A program made the translations under genes and the position numbers. Shown in pieces: positions 42,919-56,019 of a stretch of DNA of 64,000 nucleotides. Below the pieces are notes generated by a model. It was not told where the DNA came from. It was given only the letters and a program-made list of their open reading frames with translations, and did no database searches. Source of the stretch: Dipylidium caninum (lineage: Eukaryota; Platyhelminthes; Cestoda; Cyclophyllidea; Dipylidiidae); contig QEYB01001189.1 in the NCBI GenBank assembly GCA_017562135.1, positions 244,343 to 308,342 of the forward strand, in the 5' to 3' direction. Each line of letters begins with the position of its first letter. Positions within the stretch are counted from its first letter, which is position 1.

Positions 42919-43928
42919 AATAAAGGCTAAGATTCGTCTAGGTGGGGAATATTCGTGCTGAAGGAAACCCCGCGCACAAAGGACCGGTACACTGTTGATG
43001 CTTTCGGGTGCAGGAGAGAAGTTCTCACTTGCGAGCACACAGAGGAGGTTGGTCATTTTACTATCTTACTGCGAGTTTGCTTGCCCTCAAAGCGTTATTT
43101 GTTGCCCTCAGTTGTGAGGCTACTGGCCCCCTCTCTGTTCCATCTATTTCCGACTGTTTCGCTCAACACTGTGCTGCAACCCTGCAGTCGACACCCGGAC
43201 AGGGTGGGGCAAAATGGCTGGTTGCGACGCCACCAGGAATTGTGGCCCGATTCCCTCTCCCTCTCCTTCTCGCTCTCCTCCCCCCAAACCCCTCCCCACC
43301 TCTCCCCCCAAACCCCTACCGACTTACCTGGGTGACGGGAGAGCCTCGAGCACTCTCGCCATGCGCTTCTGCCTCACATGCTCCTCTGGGCTCTTATCGA
43401 CTCTGGCTTAACTTTTAAATTTGAAGACGATTAATCGGACCTTGCTTCCCCACTGAATGATGGAGAAAGCGAAGCAGTGCAAGTTGAGGGATGGGACAAA
43501 CGACTGTCCCCCCTGGGGGCGCCTCATAGTGGCCATGGTGCGCCACTCACTCCTTTCCTCGGAGTGTCCAGTGGCCTATTGTGCTGGGGGAAGGCGTATC
43601 TTTCCATTCAACGAGTCTATTTTTTTTGGAAATTCCAAATGAAGCTCGGCATCGTCGGTTAGGTGGTCAGAGTGGTGAGCAGCCTCTGCCATCTCTCCAA
43701 TCGGGGCTCGGAGGACAGCTTAGTGGAGCCACTTCGTGGCACTCTGACTGGGATGCGGAGTTTGTCACCAGTCTGCGCCCTTCTTTTACTCTTTCCCTCT
43801 AATGCGCCCCCCATCTGCGATACGCGCAAAAGCAGTGCCTCAGTTTGTAGGACTTGGCAAAATTCATGTGGTGTACATCACGTGAAGGACGTCTCTCCAC
43901 TTGACGAGAAAGCTATCTCTTCAAGAAG

Positions 43929-43978
43929 AGGGGAGAGGGAGAGGGAGAGGGAGAGGGAGGGGAGGGGGAAGGGAGGAG
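43929..43978. repeat. GGGAGA hexamer tract
   Basis: GA-rich tract of GGGAGA and GGGGA units, pyrimidine rich on the minus strand. Partner at about 51,035-51,085. Confidence 0.85.
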
Positions 43979-44253
43979 GCCTGGTAGCCCTACTTCCTAC
44001 TCCACTCTGCTTTCGTTTTCCCTATAATCACTCAAAGCCAACGAGGCTTTGCCAGTTTTGAGTGCATATATGACTGAGGTAAGCGGGTGAGTAGGGGGAA
44101 GTGGAAAAGCCATTGAGCGTAACGAGTGGTCGAGTAGATGAAGGGGGTAAGGGGACTCAGTGGCCCTGAACATCATTCCTTTCGGTTGACAGGAGGCGAG
44201 AGTGATGTTTGAGGGACCACCAAGACACGCGGACGCCACGGTGGAGGGTGACC

Positions 44254-44310
44254 TCCTCGCCACCGCCACTGCCACCGCCACTGCCGCTGCCGCTGCCGCT
44301 GCCACCGGCC
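44254..44310. repeat. GCC/CCACTG trinucleotide-type repeat
   Basis: GCCACT, GCCACC and GCTGCC units, read as proline/leucine or alanine/valine runs depending on frame. Partner at about 50,700-50,755. The runs make long chance frames on both strands. Confidence 0.85.
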
Positions 44311-45118
44311 CAACAGGGATTGCATCACGCGTCCGCCGACAGTCTGGCAATTAATTACTCAAATTTCCCCGCTCCCAACGCCGCGTCTGCGGCCACACGC
44401 CTCGGTGCACTGTCTGCTCCACAAGCGTACAATCTCGGACTAGTTTGGTACTTGACTTGGTTTGCGTAATGTTTAAGCGGTGTTTTCCTTCACTTTCTCC
44501 TCCCTTATGCTCCATCTTTTCTGCTTTACTTTACGCTGTTGCCGTCCATTAAATAAGCACTTTTGTGGATTTCACTATCGAAAAGACTTCGGTGGGCGGC
44601 TCGAATGCCAGTAGATACTAGGCCGCCATGCTGCACGTTAAGCAGATTTTCAAGGGTGAGGAATGAAAGGTTTCCCTATCTTCCCGGAGCTCGTGGAAAG
44701 ACGTCCATCATTCTCGGCAGCGTTGGGACGCCCGCCAATGCCACGGCATCGCCTCAGTAGTTCGGGAGTTTTGCTTACCGCCTTCCCCAACTGCAATGGA
44801 GGCCATCACGAAGAATAAGAATGTGCATCCGCCGTCCATCGTATTCTGCTCATTGCTTGGCCTTTCCCCACGTCTCCCCCTGTTGTCGTTGCCGTTGCTG
44901 TTGTTCTTGTTCATGTTCTTGTTGTTGTATTTCACCTCTTTGGCAACTTGCCTCGCATTACCCGTGAACTGGTAATCCACACATGGTAAATTGCACTCTT
45001 CAGTTTGGCCTTGTGACTGAGTGACCATCTCTTTGACCATCATGTTCTCCCCCTCCTCTTCCTCCCCTCCCCTCCGCTTCCTCCCCTCCCCCCTCCCCTC
45101 CTCTTCCTCCCCTCCCAG

Positions 45119-45220
45119 ACTTGATGTATGGTTCCCCTACAGAGTTGAAGTATCTCCTTCGATTCTGCTTGCACATGTTGACGTCGAGACGGACGGCTTG
45201 CCTCGCATGTGGACACGCAG
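45119..45220 (+). other. Candidate exon ending at block Y
   Basis: Preceded by about 65 bases of CT tract and the acceptor CTCCCAG. The frame reads LDVWFPYRVEVSPSILLAHV and DVETDGLPRMWTR before entering block Y. It looks protein-like but has no family match and no donor. The partner copy is at about 49,823-49,925 on the minus strand. Confidence 0.3.
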
Positions 45221-46144
45221 TCTGTTAGCCACTTCGGCTGCCGTCCCGAGTGCTCTCTGCCCCGTCAAAAGAGCATCTTCTGGCTATTGCTAAATAGCAC
45301 CAGGCCTGGGTTTCCACTCACCCCATGTGGAAAGGTCTGTACAAACTTTCATCTTACGTGTGAGGAAGGAGGCACTTGTGCTCTGCCTTCTGCAGACTCG
45401 CGGACGGACGAAGGCCTCTCTTTGAGCAGCTCTTCTGATCAGGCGGCAATTTCGCCTTCGCAACCGCGCAATCGCGATCAACATAAATCAGCCCAAAATA
45501 GCTCTCCAAAGAGTGTTTAAATGTCTAGTTTCCACCTTCACAGTCAGGGGTGAATTTCGCAGGCCACGTCTCGTCGCGGGCTGTTTACGCTGTTCACTTA
45601 CACAGTGGATGGTGTCACTTATCGTGTAGAATAATTAACAAGCGACGGGTGCATGTCAAGCAAAATTGTGTCATCTGGTCGGTGTTATCGCGTGTGCTGG
45701 TAGACCTTTCCCTGCCAGATTCCATGTTAATTAGACAGTATGGTTTAGGTGATGTGATCTGGATACCAGGGGAGCGCATCCAATTATTCTTGGGGTTGGG
45801 AGCGTGGAGAAGTTGCATTTGAGGAGAAGAGAGGCGAGTTGTGGCGTCTTTCCCTCCCTCATTCCCTCCCTCCCCTCTCCCTTTCTCCCTCGAAGGCAGT
45901 GGCCGTGCCGAGTGGTGCACAGGTAGGCGGGAGCCTGTGAAGTCAGTGGCCGGGGTGCAGCTCCCCCTCGAAAGGGGCGTCGCGAGTGGGTAGAAGTGGT
46001 ATTCTGACTTGCGAAGAGCTTGGTGAGGGAGAGAAGCAAAGAGAAGGGCGTAGCCTGTGTTTATCTCCAACATGCCGGCAGAAAGTATGAATATTTCGGA
46101 CTGGTGGACGTCGAGAGAGCGCGGCCACACTGAAAATAGCGCCG
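45221..46144 (-). repeat. Block Y, inverted copy at the palindrome centre
   Basis: Reverse complement of 37,664-38,600 and of 48,885-49,822. It is the innermost part of the left arm. The breakpoint with the spacer is within GCGCCG at 46,139-46,144. Confidence 0.9.
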
Positions 46145-48884
46145 TGTCGGTACAGCCACTCCCGTGCTACTGCCGTGTGGACGGTCACAGCGCCATTCCA
46201 TGGTGGTGCACTACGGTTTCAGACCATCAGCACCACTAAACCGCGGCGACAAGGGCCGAGAGGTTTCCCCCTTTCACTCTGTAGTGGGAGTGAATACAGA
46301 AGAGTCCACTTGGACAATGCAAGCATTGCAACAGCTGCCACCGTGTGTCGACCAGACGACAACAGCGCGGAAACAGCCCAGCTGTTCGTAGGCAGAAAGG
46401 CTACTTGTTTAAGGGGCACCGGCTTTCCCTTCCCCTTTCGCTATCCCTTTGCCTCCCCTCCTCTCCTCTGTCCTCCCCTCCACGCGGACAGGCAAGAGTG
46501 GGCTGTGGGTCCGTTGAGCTTTCCAAGATTGAGGCACAACTTTCCTTGGGTTGGCAACCAGTTCTAGCTATCCGACAGGAATGTTTTCTTGTGCACAGTC
46601 TATTCGGAAATGTATGAAGTAGTTTTGTATTCGCCGCGGGAGGGCAATTAATCGTCGCCCAACCCAAGGGGAACAAAGGCGCCTCGACCTGCTGCGACCC
46701 ACGGTGTGACGACCAGTTTTCTCGTCCCTCATGGCTATGAAGTGCTCCCTACGCTATTTTTTTCTCAGTGGAAAGGTAAGGCTCAAAGTGCTATTCTCGT
46801 TGTCGCCTGAGGCGACCACAGGAGCCCCCTACGAACATGTGGTCCTCCGAGTGCCACGCACTCCCCTACTTGCCTCGGCCTTCTCGCTGGATGCAGGTGA
46901 GATCACTCGTTACACCGTCTGCCGGCGACACGTAATACGTAATCATTCAGCGTGAAGCCGGACTTCGTGGTGGGCGTGAAGTGTGAACAAACCTCCTGAC
47001 GAGGATAGTCGGCCACTACTACACGGTTTCTTCGCCGACGGGTAAACACTTGGTGCGCGAAGCATCGGCAGCCTTAGAGCCTAACAGACTTTCTTTAGTA
47101 ACTTGTGTGAGGCGGTGTCGTCAGGCAAAGTTAAGCGGGTGGGAGGAGGCGTGGACCGCGGGTGGTGGGTCGTTGGGCGAAGGAGGGGTGAGGAGGGAGG
47201 CAGGAGAGCAACATGTGAAAGCGGTGACGGGCGGACGAAAAGCTACCTGTTGCTCCAGACTAGCCGAGCAGACCGAACCGAGTGTGGGTCCTCCGACTGC
47301 CACCGACCGGGTAAATGGACACGACTGCCTCACTCGACACAATTGCTCATTCTAAGCGTCTGTGGAGCGCGTACTCGCTTTGTTTGCTCACCCTCAGGCA
47401 TCGCTTTCCAGACTGAGGGGGTATTCACTTCACCTTCTGCCTCACCAACGCAGACGAGGCAGTCGGGCACTCCACTCGCTAGCGGGATGCTCCATCCGCA
47501 TCCCAACGTCCACGTCTGGTGATCACACAGACCTTTTCAATGAGAAGTCGCCATTACACACATTCTCACAAGTGCCTATTGTTTTGAGTGAACAGACCAC
47601 AGGTTCAGTGTGCACTCACCGTAGAAGTTACTGTCGCGGTCAATGTGCTTAGATGCCAATCATCATTGAGGCAGTTAGAGGCCCGCTTAGACGCCATGCA
47701 CGATGAAACACACAGCGCATCGGCACGAGGTGAGGGCTGTCAGTGGGCAACAATGACGACGCGAAGACAGAAGCAGAGCCACTGAGGCGAGGCGAGGCGA
47801 GGCGAGGCGAGGCGAAAGGAGAGGGGCTTTCGAGATTTGAGAGAGGTTCGGCAACCTCCACATCTCAACTGTGGCCAGCTCCATGCAGAATCTGCCACAG
47901 CCTCGTGTCAATCACCTGGCCCGCAACTCACCTCACCTCACCTCACCTCACCTCACCTCATTTCACCTCCGTGATCTTGGCAACGTCAGCCCAAGTAGAC
48001 GAAACACTTTTCGACCTTTCATACGGTGCCGCCTCGGCGCCAACCTCGCCTCTTCGGGCCTGCAAGACGGCAACCTCAACAGGCCTGTCTCTACCGCCCA
48101 CCGAGACACGTCGGGTTGGGTATTTGCGAGGACATGCGCACTGCCTAACCCACCCAAATTTGAATGCCCCACTGTCGAGGTGTCACATGAGCGCCAAAAC
48201 CAACAAAAACGCCGACGATGACGCCGACGACGACAAAAAACACAACCTTCCCAAGTGTGAGGGTTACCAATGATCTGGGGCGTGGAGCGCCGAAGTACGC
48301 GTTGATGACATTACGTGGGGTCAGTAGATGAGATGATTTTTGAGGAAGTGACGTCGTTTGCCTAAATGCCACACAAGACGAGGCTCCCCAACTGTTGTTG
48401 TCTTGGAGTCCGTTAACTACGCGACTGCAGCGGAGGCGATTTGACTGATTCAGCTCCCCGGTTGACGTGTTTTTCCACCACCGACTACACGATGCGCGAT
48501 GGCACGGTGAGGAGGGCAACACCAGCTATATAACATGGCTTCACTAGTCTGACGCTGGCCATCAGCGGTGCGTCGGACTGATTGGAGCAGGCAGGGGCTC
48601 AGGCGTGCTGATCTTTCGACCTCAGGAGGCAACCTTCCTCCACATCCCTAATTAATCCTCCACAAACACGAGCCCTCGCGGGGCGGGCGGGCGGGCGGGC
48701 GGGGGGTTAGGGGGCTGGAGAGGCCAACGTGCTGACGCCCCAACGCGCTGACGCCGCATCACGCGAGGCCGAGAGGAGATGGCGGCGAAGACTGCGAGGG
48801 CCGATGCACAACCAGGTCATCGCCTGTTGTCTAGTGCCGGGTGAGGAGGGGACTGCCGCGACAAACGGAAACGAACCGTCTTCG
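46145..48884 (+). repeat. Palindrome spacer, direct copy of X1
   Basis: Collinear with 34,776-37,663 (blocks E, D, F) in the same orientation, about 150 bases shorter because the CT tract is short. It does not pair with itself. It carries SNP variants shared with the right arm (for example 47,240-47,285), not with the left arm. Confidence 0.92.
47990..48273 (+). other. Candidate exon in block F, spacer copy
   Basis: Acceptor-like GGCAACGTCAG, then a frame DETLFDLSYGAASAPTSP running to KCEGYQ and a stop. It is also open in the right arm (57,943 to about 58,226, minus) and frameshifted by one A in the left arm. An alternative frame is open over most of the same DNA. There is no family match. 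Confidence 0.3.
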
Positions 48885-51800
48885 CGGCGCTATTTTCAGT
48901 GTGGCCGCGCTCTCTCGAACGTCCACCAGTCCGAAATATTCATACTTTCTGCCGGCATGTTGGAGATAAACACAGGCTACGCCCTTCTCTTTGCTTCTCT
49001 CCCTCACCAAGCTCTTCGCAAGTCAGAATACCACTTCTACCCACTCGCGACGCCCCTTTCGAGGGGGAGCTGCACCCCGGCCACTGACTTCACAGGCTCC
49101 CGCCTACCTGTGCACCACTCGGCACGGCCACTGCCTTCGAGGGAGAAAGGGAGAGGGGAGGGAGGGAATGAGGGAGGGAATGAGGGAGGGAAAGACGCCA
49201 CAACTCGCCTCTCTTCTCCTCAAATGCAACTTCTCCACGCTCCCAACCCCAAGAATAATTGGATGCGCTCCCCTGGTATCCAGATCACATCACCTAAACC
49301 ATACTGTCTAATTAACATGGAATCTGGCAGGGAAAGGTCTACCAGCACACGCGATAACACCGACCAGATGACACAATTTTGCTTGACATGCACCCGTCGC
49401 TTGTTAATTATTCTACACGATAAGTGACACCATCCACTGTGTAAGTGAACAACGTAAACAGCCCGCGACGAGACGTGGCCTGCGAAATTCACCCCTGACT
49501 GTGAAGGTGGAAACTAGACATTTAAACACTCTTTGGAGAGCTATTTTGGGCTGATTTATGTTGATCGCGATTGCGCGGTTGCGAAGGCGAAATTGCCGCC
49601 TGATCAGAAGAGCTGCTCAAAGAGAGGCCTTCGTCCGTCCGCGAGTCTGCAGAAGGCAGAGCACAAGTGCCTCCTTCCTCACACGTAAGATGAAAGTTTG
49701 TACAGACCTTTCCACATGGGGTGAGTGGAAACCCAGGCCTGGTGCTATTTAGCAATAGCCAGAAGATGCTCTTTTGACGGGGCAGAGAGCACTCGGGACG
49801 GCAGCCGAAGTGGCTAACAGACTGCGTGTCCACATGCGAGGCAAGCCGTCCGTCTCGACGTCAACATGTGCAAGCAGAATCGAAGGAGATACTTCAACTC
49901 TGTAGGGGAACCATACATCAAGTCTGGGAGGGAGGAAGGGGAGGGGAGGAAGAGGAGGGGAGAACATGATGGTCAAAGAGATGGTCACTCAGTCACAAGG
50001 CCAACCTGAAGAGTGCAATTTACCATGTGTGGATTACCAGTTCACGGGTAATGCGAGGCAAGTTGCCAAAGAGGTGAAATACAACAACAAGAACATGAAC
50101 AAGAACAACAGCAACGGCAACGACAACAGGGGGAGACGTGGGGAAAGGCCAAGCAATGAGCAGAATACGATGGACGGCGGATGCACATTCTTATTCTTCG
50201 TGATGGCCTCCATTGCAGTTGGGGAAGGCGGTAAGCAAAACTCCCGAACTACTGAGGCGATGCCGTGGCATTGGCGGGCGTCCCAACGCTGCCGAGAATG
50301 ATGGACGTCTTTCCACGAGCTCCGGGAAGATAGGGAAACCTTTCATTCCTCACCCTTGAAAATCTGCTTAACGTGCAGCATGGCGGCCTAGTATCTACTG
50401 GCATTCGAGCCGCCCACCGAAGTCTTTTCGATAGTGAAATCCACAAAAGTGCTTATTTAATGGACGGCAACAGCGTAAAGTAAAGCAGAAAAGATGGAGC
50501 ACAAGGGAGGAGAAAGTGAAGGAAAACACCGCTTAAACATTACGCAAACCAAGTCAAGTACCAAACTAGTCCGAGATTGTACGCTTGTGGAGCAGACAGT
50601 GCACCGAGGCGTGTGGCCGCAGACGCGGCGTTGGGAGCGGGGAAATTTGAGTAATTAATTGCCAGACTGTCGGCGGACGCGTGATGCAATCCCTGTTGGG
50701 CCGGTGGCAGCGGCAGCGGCAGCGGCAGTGGCGGTGGCAGTGGCGGTGGCGAGGAGGTCACCCTCCACCGTGGCGTCCGCGTGTCTTGGTGGTCCCTCAA
50801 ACATCACTCTCGCCTCCTGTCAACCGAAAGGAATGATGTTCAGGGCCACTGAGTCCCCTTACCCCCTTCATCTACTCGACCACTCGTTACGCTCAATGGC
50901 TTTTCCACTTCCCCCTACTCACCCGCTTACCTCAGTCATATATGCACTCAAAACTGGCAAAGCCTCGTTGGCTTTGAGTGATTATAGGGAAAACGAAAGC
51001 AGAGTGGAGTAGGAAGTAGGGCTACCAGGCCTCCTCCCTTCCCCCTCCCCTCCCTCTCCCTCTCCCTCTCCCTCTCCCCCTCTTCTTGAAGAGATAGCTT
51101 TCTCGTCAAGTGGAGAGACGTCCTTCACGTGATGTACACCACATGAATTTTGCCAAGTCCTACAAACTGAGGCACTGCTTTTGCGCGTATCGCAGATGGG
51201 GGGCGCATTAGAGGGAAAGAGTAAAAGAAGGGCGCAGACTGGTGACAAACTCCGCATCCCAGTCAGAGTGCCACGAAGTGGCTCCACTAAGCTGTCCTCC
51301 GAGCCCCGATTGGAGAGATGGCAGAGGCTGCTCACCACTCTGACCACCTAACCGACGATGCCGAGCTTCATTTGGAATTTCCAAAAAAAATAGACTCGTT
51401 GAATGGAAAGATACGCCTTCCCCCAGCACAATAGGCCACTGGACACTCCGAGGAAAGGAGTGAGTGGCGCACCATGGCCACTATGAGGCGCCCCCAGGGG
51501 GGACAGTCGTTTGTCCCATCCCTCAACTTGCACTGCTTCGCTTTCTCCATCATTCAGTGGGGAAGCAAGGTCCGATTAATCGTCTTCAAATTTAAAAGTT
51601 AAGCCAGAGTCGATAAGAGCCCAGAGGAGCATGTGAGGCAGAAGCGCATGGCGAGAGTGCTCGAGGCTCTCCCGTCACCCAGGTAAGTCGGTAGGGGTTT
51701 GGGGGGAGAGGTGGGGAGGGGTTTGGGGGGAGGAGAGCGAGAAGGAGAGGGAGAAGGAGAGGGAATCGGGCCACAATTCCTGGTGGCGTCGCAACCAGCC

Positions 51801-54189
51801 ATTTTGCCCCACCCTGTCCGGGTGTCGACTGCAGGGTTGCAGCACAGTGTTGAGCGAAACAGTCGGAAATAGATGGAACAGAGAGGGGGCCAGTAGCCTC
51901 ACAACTGAGGGCAACAAATAACGCTTTGAGGGCAAGCAAACTCGCAGTAAGATAGTAAAATGACCAACCTCCTCTGTGTGCTCGCAAGTGAGAACTTCTC
52001 TCCTGCACCCGAAAGCATCAACAGTGTACCGGTCCTTTGTGCGCGGGGTTTCCTTCAGCACGAATATTCCCCACCTAGACGAATCTTAGCCTTTATTGAG
52101 TCGCAAGTGGCAAGTCGCAAGTGGCAAGTGGCAAGTGGAGAGGAGACTTGGTCAAATGCAATCCCAACATGACGAGAAGGAGACGCTTCTGCGCCCACTC
52201 ACTTGTGTGCACAAATGAACTTGAGGAAAAACTGGCCTCCCCGAAGACGAGTGGCGCTCAGGGCAGGTCGTCGGCCTGTCGGTCTGTCGGTCTGTCTGTC
52301 GGTCGGTGGTCGGGACTTGGGCACCTGCTTCGAGCACCCCAATCAGGCAGACGGGCACGCGAGTTGCATTAGTGACCGATTAAAAGAGGCGTGGGCAGGT
52401 TTTGCGCATTCGGGGCGGCAGAAGCCGATGGGATCACAGAAGTGTTGAAACACTCAGCACATCGTACAAAGCGCTTACTTTACCCCCGGAGAAGGCAACG
52501 GCATTGGGGGGCTCCAATGTCAGTCGTGCGGAGTAGATCTAGTGCTCTCGCAGTGCTCCCACTTACTTGTTCGGGATGATTCTTCGTCTCCCCATTTTTC
52601 CCCAACAAATGCTGCCTCCTTGAGGCGTCCAGGACTGTCGAAGTGTCAGGACATTGAGGTCTACCTGCCGACTTTCGGTGGGCTCACCACCCTCACCTAT
52701 GATTGTGAAATGATTTAATCTTTTTAAGAATTTTGAATTAAAATTAAATTACAAAAAGTGCTCGTTGACCATACGAAACGGCGGCCGCTGTTGGGCGGGG
52801 GGTGGGCATCAAAATCAGAAAGTCCCACCACGTCACATGCAAAACTACCTGAAGCAGTAGATGGATGTAAGGAAAAAAATGATTATACACGGAAAGCTGG
52901 TCGAGCGACTTAGTGATTAGTGCTTCTTTAACTGTGCTCCCCGAGCAGCACTATAAAAGCCTTCTCCGCTGGCCAGTGGTCTCAGTGGCCTCGGGGAGGG
53001 TGCAGGGAGTGTGCCGGGGAGTGTGCCGGGGGAGTGTGCAGTGAGCTACTTCGAGATGGGGAGACGGTCGGGTGCAGGGCTCGAGCCTTCGCATACCCAT
53101 GGCTGCGCACGTGAACACTGACCATCTCGGCGTTGACTCTGACAATTTCCCTCCTGCTTCACCTCTACGAATTCAGTTTCCGTGCACCAATGCCGCAGTC
53201 GTCAATTTTGATTAACGCCATCATACGTATTCGCGGCGAAACCTACAATTAGTCTTCACTCCGCCTATCCGGGACGCCGACTCACACCGAGGCCACGTGG
53301 GCGCAACTATTCTTACCGTAAGTCCTTTCGTGGTGTCAAATTAATATTAATATTAATAATGATATTATTATTATTGTGCATTTGAAAGGAAGATGAGCTA
53401 TCTCAGTGCTAAGTTCTCAGAAACTCTCAGCCTAATTTTAACACGGAACTCAAGAAAGAGAATGAGGCGATTTTTGTAATGCGTCCAGTCCCTGTTCGTG
53501 GATATGGCGTCTAAGAAGGCCTAATTGGTCTAGGACATGGGTGGACTGTTGGATGGGATTTAAGCGGAGACCTGCGCTCGAAGCGAATCCCGTCTCGGCT
53601 GGAGTGTTAGTGTATGAGTGTACCGAAATGCACGTTTTGCGAGTTGAAATGCCACTTTCGTCCACATAACGGGTAAACCACGCATTGGATGCAGATGTTC
53701 GCCTCGGCATACGAGCTTCCGGAGCGGAGCTTAAGAGTCACGATCTCTCGCGTCGTCAAGTGTGAAGTTGTTCCTTTACTTGAATCCAGTAAAGCAGGAG
53801 GCAATTTAGGACCACTTGGCCTCCTTCTCTTCTTCTCCTCCTCCCCTCCTCCTCCTCCTCCTCCTCCTCTTCCTCCTCCTCAGGCCACAACTCATCGGGT
53901 GGCCAAAGACCGTCCTCCATCCAGTCTGTGGGTTGGCCAACAAACGAATAGCGAGAGCTCCTTCGCCTCAGTTCGCCCTCTTGCTTCCGTTAGGATTGAT
54001 GCAATTAGTCACATTAGCTGAGCTATCTTACGGAGTGAAATGCCTTCTATGGAGTGAAATGCGCTTCGAAGGACCTAGTTAACGTCTAGTCGCAGTGCAT
54101 TCAGTCCTCTTCACCTTTCACGAAGTCATCTCATTACGAGACCTGTCAAGACGGCGACATGTACCGCGAAGACTCGGATGATAAGGTTG

Positions 54190-55003
54190 CTCCGAGGTGG
54201 AAGGAGGGGAGGAGGAGGCTCACGAGAGCTCCACTCAATCGCCCCCTGTCATGCGTGGAGAAGGCGAAACCTTTCTCGTTGAGACTGCGTGTGATGCTGC
54301 GGAGTCCAACTTCAAGAGGCGGAGGGAAACTGCTTCGCCATACTGCGTGTAGGTCTCACGTTCTGCCTTAATTTCTGCTCGGCTGCAGCGAAGGCGGGCA
54401 ATGTCAATTGCAGAGCCCACAAGGGCCCGTCCCATTGCTGGCATATTTCCCTAAATTTGCCAGCAATATTCAACAAGGAAGGAGAAAGGCTTTCTCGACA
54501 AATTAATAGTGGAATCGCATGTCAGAATGCGCACTTTGTGGTGTTGAAGAATAAAAATACAGAGTAAGAATGAGGTGGGACATTTCCAGACGGAACGATG
54601 AGGACGACTGTTCATTTACTGATTGGTCGTTTTTGAGCGATTTCGCCCTTCTCCCAGGTGATCAGGGGGAATTGTGAGTAGCAGTGCGAATATCCCATTT
54701 CATGTTGCCTCATCATCAGTTGAAACGCTTTCCTTCTAACGCCTTTACCCGGTTCAATCGAAATTTCTCTACATTGTGGGTGCTTGCGGGCACTTCTTAT
54801 CGTGTGTTGCAATACGGAGGAGAGAAATTTCGTGATTACTTATTTGCAAGCTGTTATTGCAGGAGGAAGTCAGGATTTGCCACCAAAACGTGGGGACAAT
54901 TTTGAGGCGAACTTGCTGCCTGCCGCGTCCATTAGGGCGTCAGGTGCATCCTCCACTCACTCCACTCACTCCACTCCACTCCGCTTCCCCCGTCCACCTT
55001 GCC
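54190..55003 (-). repeat. 3' flank of block H, copy H3
   Basis: Reverse complement of 40,002-40,815, with the 69-codon frame at 54,235-54,444 on the minus strand. Confidence 0.8.
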
Positions 55004-55991
55004 TCATTCAACGGCGTTGCTGTTACCGCTGCTGCAACTATTGTTGCTGTTGTCAACGCTGCTCCCGCTGCCGTCACTGCCGTCGTTGCTGCCACTGCTG
55101 ACCGGGGTTGTAACTCTGGGATAGCGTCTACGGTGGATGCTTACCCGGAAGATTCTCCTTATGAGATGATGCAATCCGAACCTTTGTGCCATCGCCTCTC
55201 TCGGATGCTCTGTAACGCGTGAGTGCATAGGCATTGGATAAATCTCATTCTCATCCTCGTCGCAAATATCGACGTCAGTGAGAGATGGACGCATCAGAGA
55301 ATTCTCATGAGAAGAACCCGGTCTCAGTGTACTTGGTCGGCGCCTCAATGTGGGCAATTGGAAGGCGATGCCTGGGGTGGGCAGGGCTGCATCAGTTGGA
55401 TCATTGCTGGCCTGCTCCGCCTCCATAGAGCTGGTGCAGCTGGAGTATCCGGAACTGTAGTTCGAAGTAGCCCAGTATGGCGGCATTGCGTCCTCGTTGG
55501 ATGCAAAATCTCGCGCCATATCCCAGTTGAGATGTTGCCGCTCCGTATGACCAAAGAACGGATGAATGTCCAGTTCGGGATGCCGGGTGTCGTAGCGGTG
55601 AAGACTACCGGAAGCAGTAGGATCGATGTGAACTGGGCTCCTACGGAACCTCGAGTCGTCAGTTTCACCTCTGACAACGCTAGAGGCGTTATTGGTAAAC
55701 GAAAGACGATCACGCCTCCTAAGGTAGCCGCTGTGGACATGACAGTTGTATTGCGCGCTGACTGCTTCTGCTGACTGAGTGGGAAGAAGATGGAGTGGAA
55801 TTTGGCAGCTTATCTGAGTCCCGGTTGCCCCAATCTCGGGGTTCTCGGACTCTGACTCTGCTCCTTGTGGCTCTTGCTCTTGTACTTCCCCTTGCCCTTG
55901 CGTCTGCTCTTGACCATGCGCTTGCCCTGTACCCCTCTTGCTCTTGCTCTTGTTGTTGGTTGTTCATTCTTCTTTGGCGACCGTCTGTCAT
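55004..55991 (-). pseudogene. Q/E-rich and Ser-rich protein, copy 3 (frameshifted, no promoter)
   Basis: Right-arm partner of 39,012-40,001. Two bases are missing in the CAAGAG repeat near 55,930, which shifts the frame about 20 codons after the start. An ATG in the QEQMQG stretch is ACG here. Downstream of the shift the frame agrees with copy 2 to the end (MARDFASNEDAMPPYW and on). The promoter segment is deleted as in copy 2 and the poly(A) hexamer is AATAAG. Confidence 0.7.
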
Positions 55992-56019
55992 GGCAGTTGG
56001 ACCAGAAGAGTGACCTCGA

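Larger units (their letters stand above)
40816..45220 (+). repeat. Block Z (left), largely gene-free
   Basis: Found only in the two palindrome arms (inverse 49,823-54,190), apart from 41,205-41,450, which resembles 20,270-20,550. It holds AT-rich, heptamer, octamer, GCC and GGGAGA simple repeats (listed separately) and overlapping frames of 60-135 codons without recognisable domains. A minus-strand frame (44,708-45,043) reads LPCVDYQFTGNARQVAKEVK and then an N/K-rich stretch. Its partner (49,966-50,301) differs by one residue (T to P). I do not recognise it. Confidence 0.6.
31480..46144 (+). repeat. Giant palindrome, left arm
   Basis: Reverse complement of 48,885-64,000. Paired coordinates add up to about 95,000 throughout. 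Examples are 35,519 with 59,479; 39,012 with 55,991; 44,209 with 50,800; and 45,209 with 49,833. Inner arms differ by occasional substitutions and by tract-length changes such as the CT run at 45,050-45,118, about 30 bases longer than its partner. The pairing still holds at 31,480, which faces the window end, so the true outer boundary is unknown. Confidence 0.93.

Noticed and set aside
45209..45520. 103-115 codon frame with CGKVCTNFHLTCEEGG in block Y, four copies
   Set aside because: Copy differences (for example near 56,580-56,635) are nearly all amino-acid changing, so there is no sign of coding constraint.
48729..49427. 232-codon plus-strand frame across the spacer/Y border
   Set aside because: Crosses a recent duplication junction and is shifted in the other copies, so it is a chance fusion.
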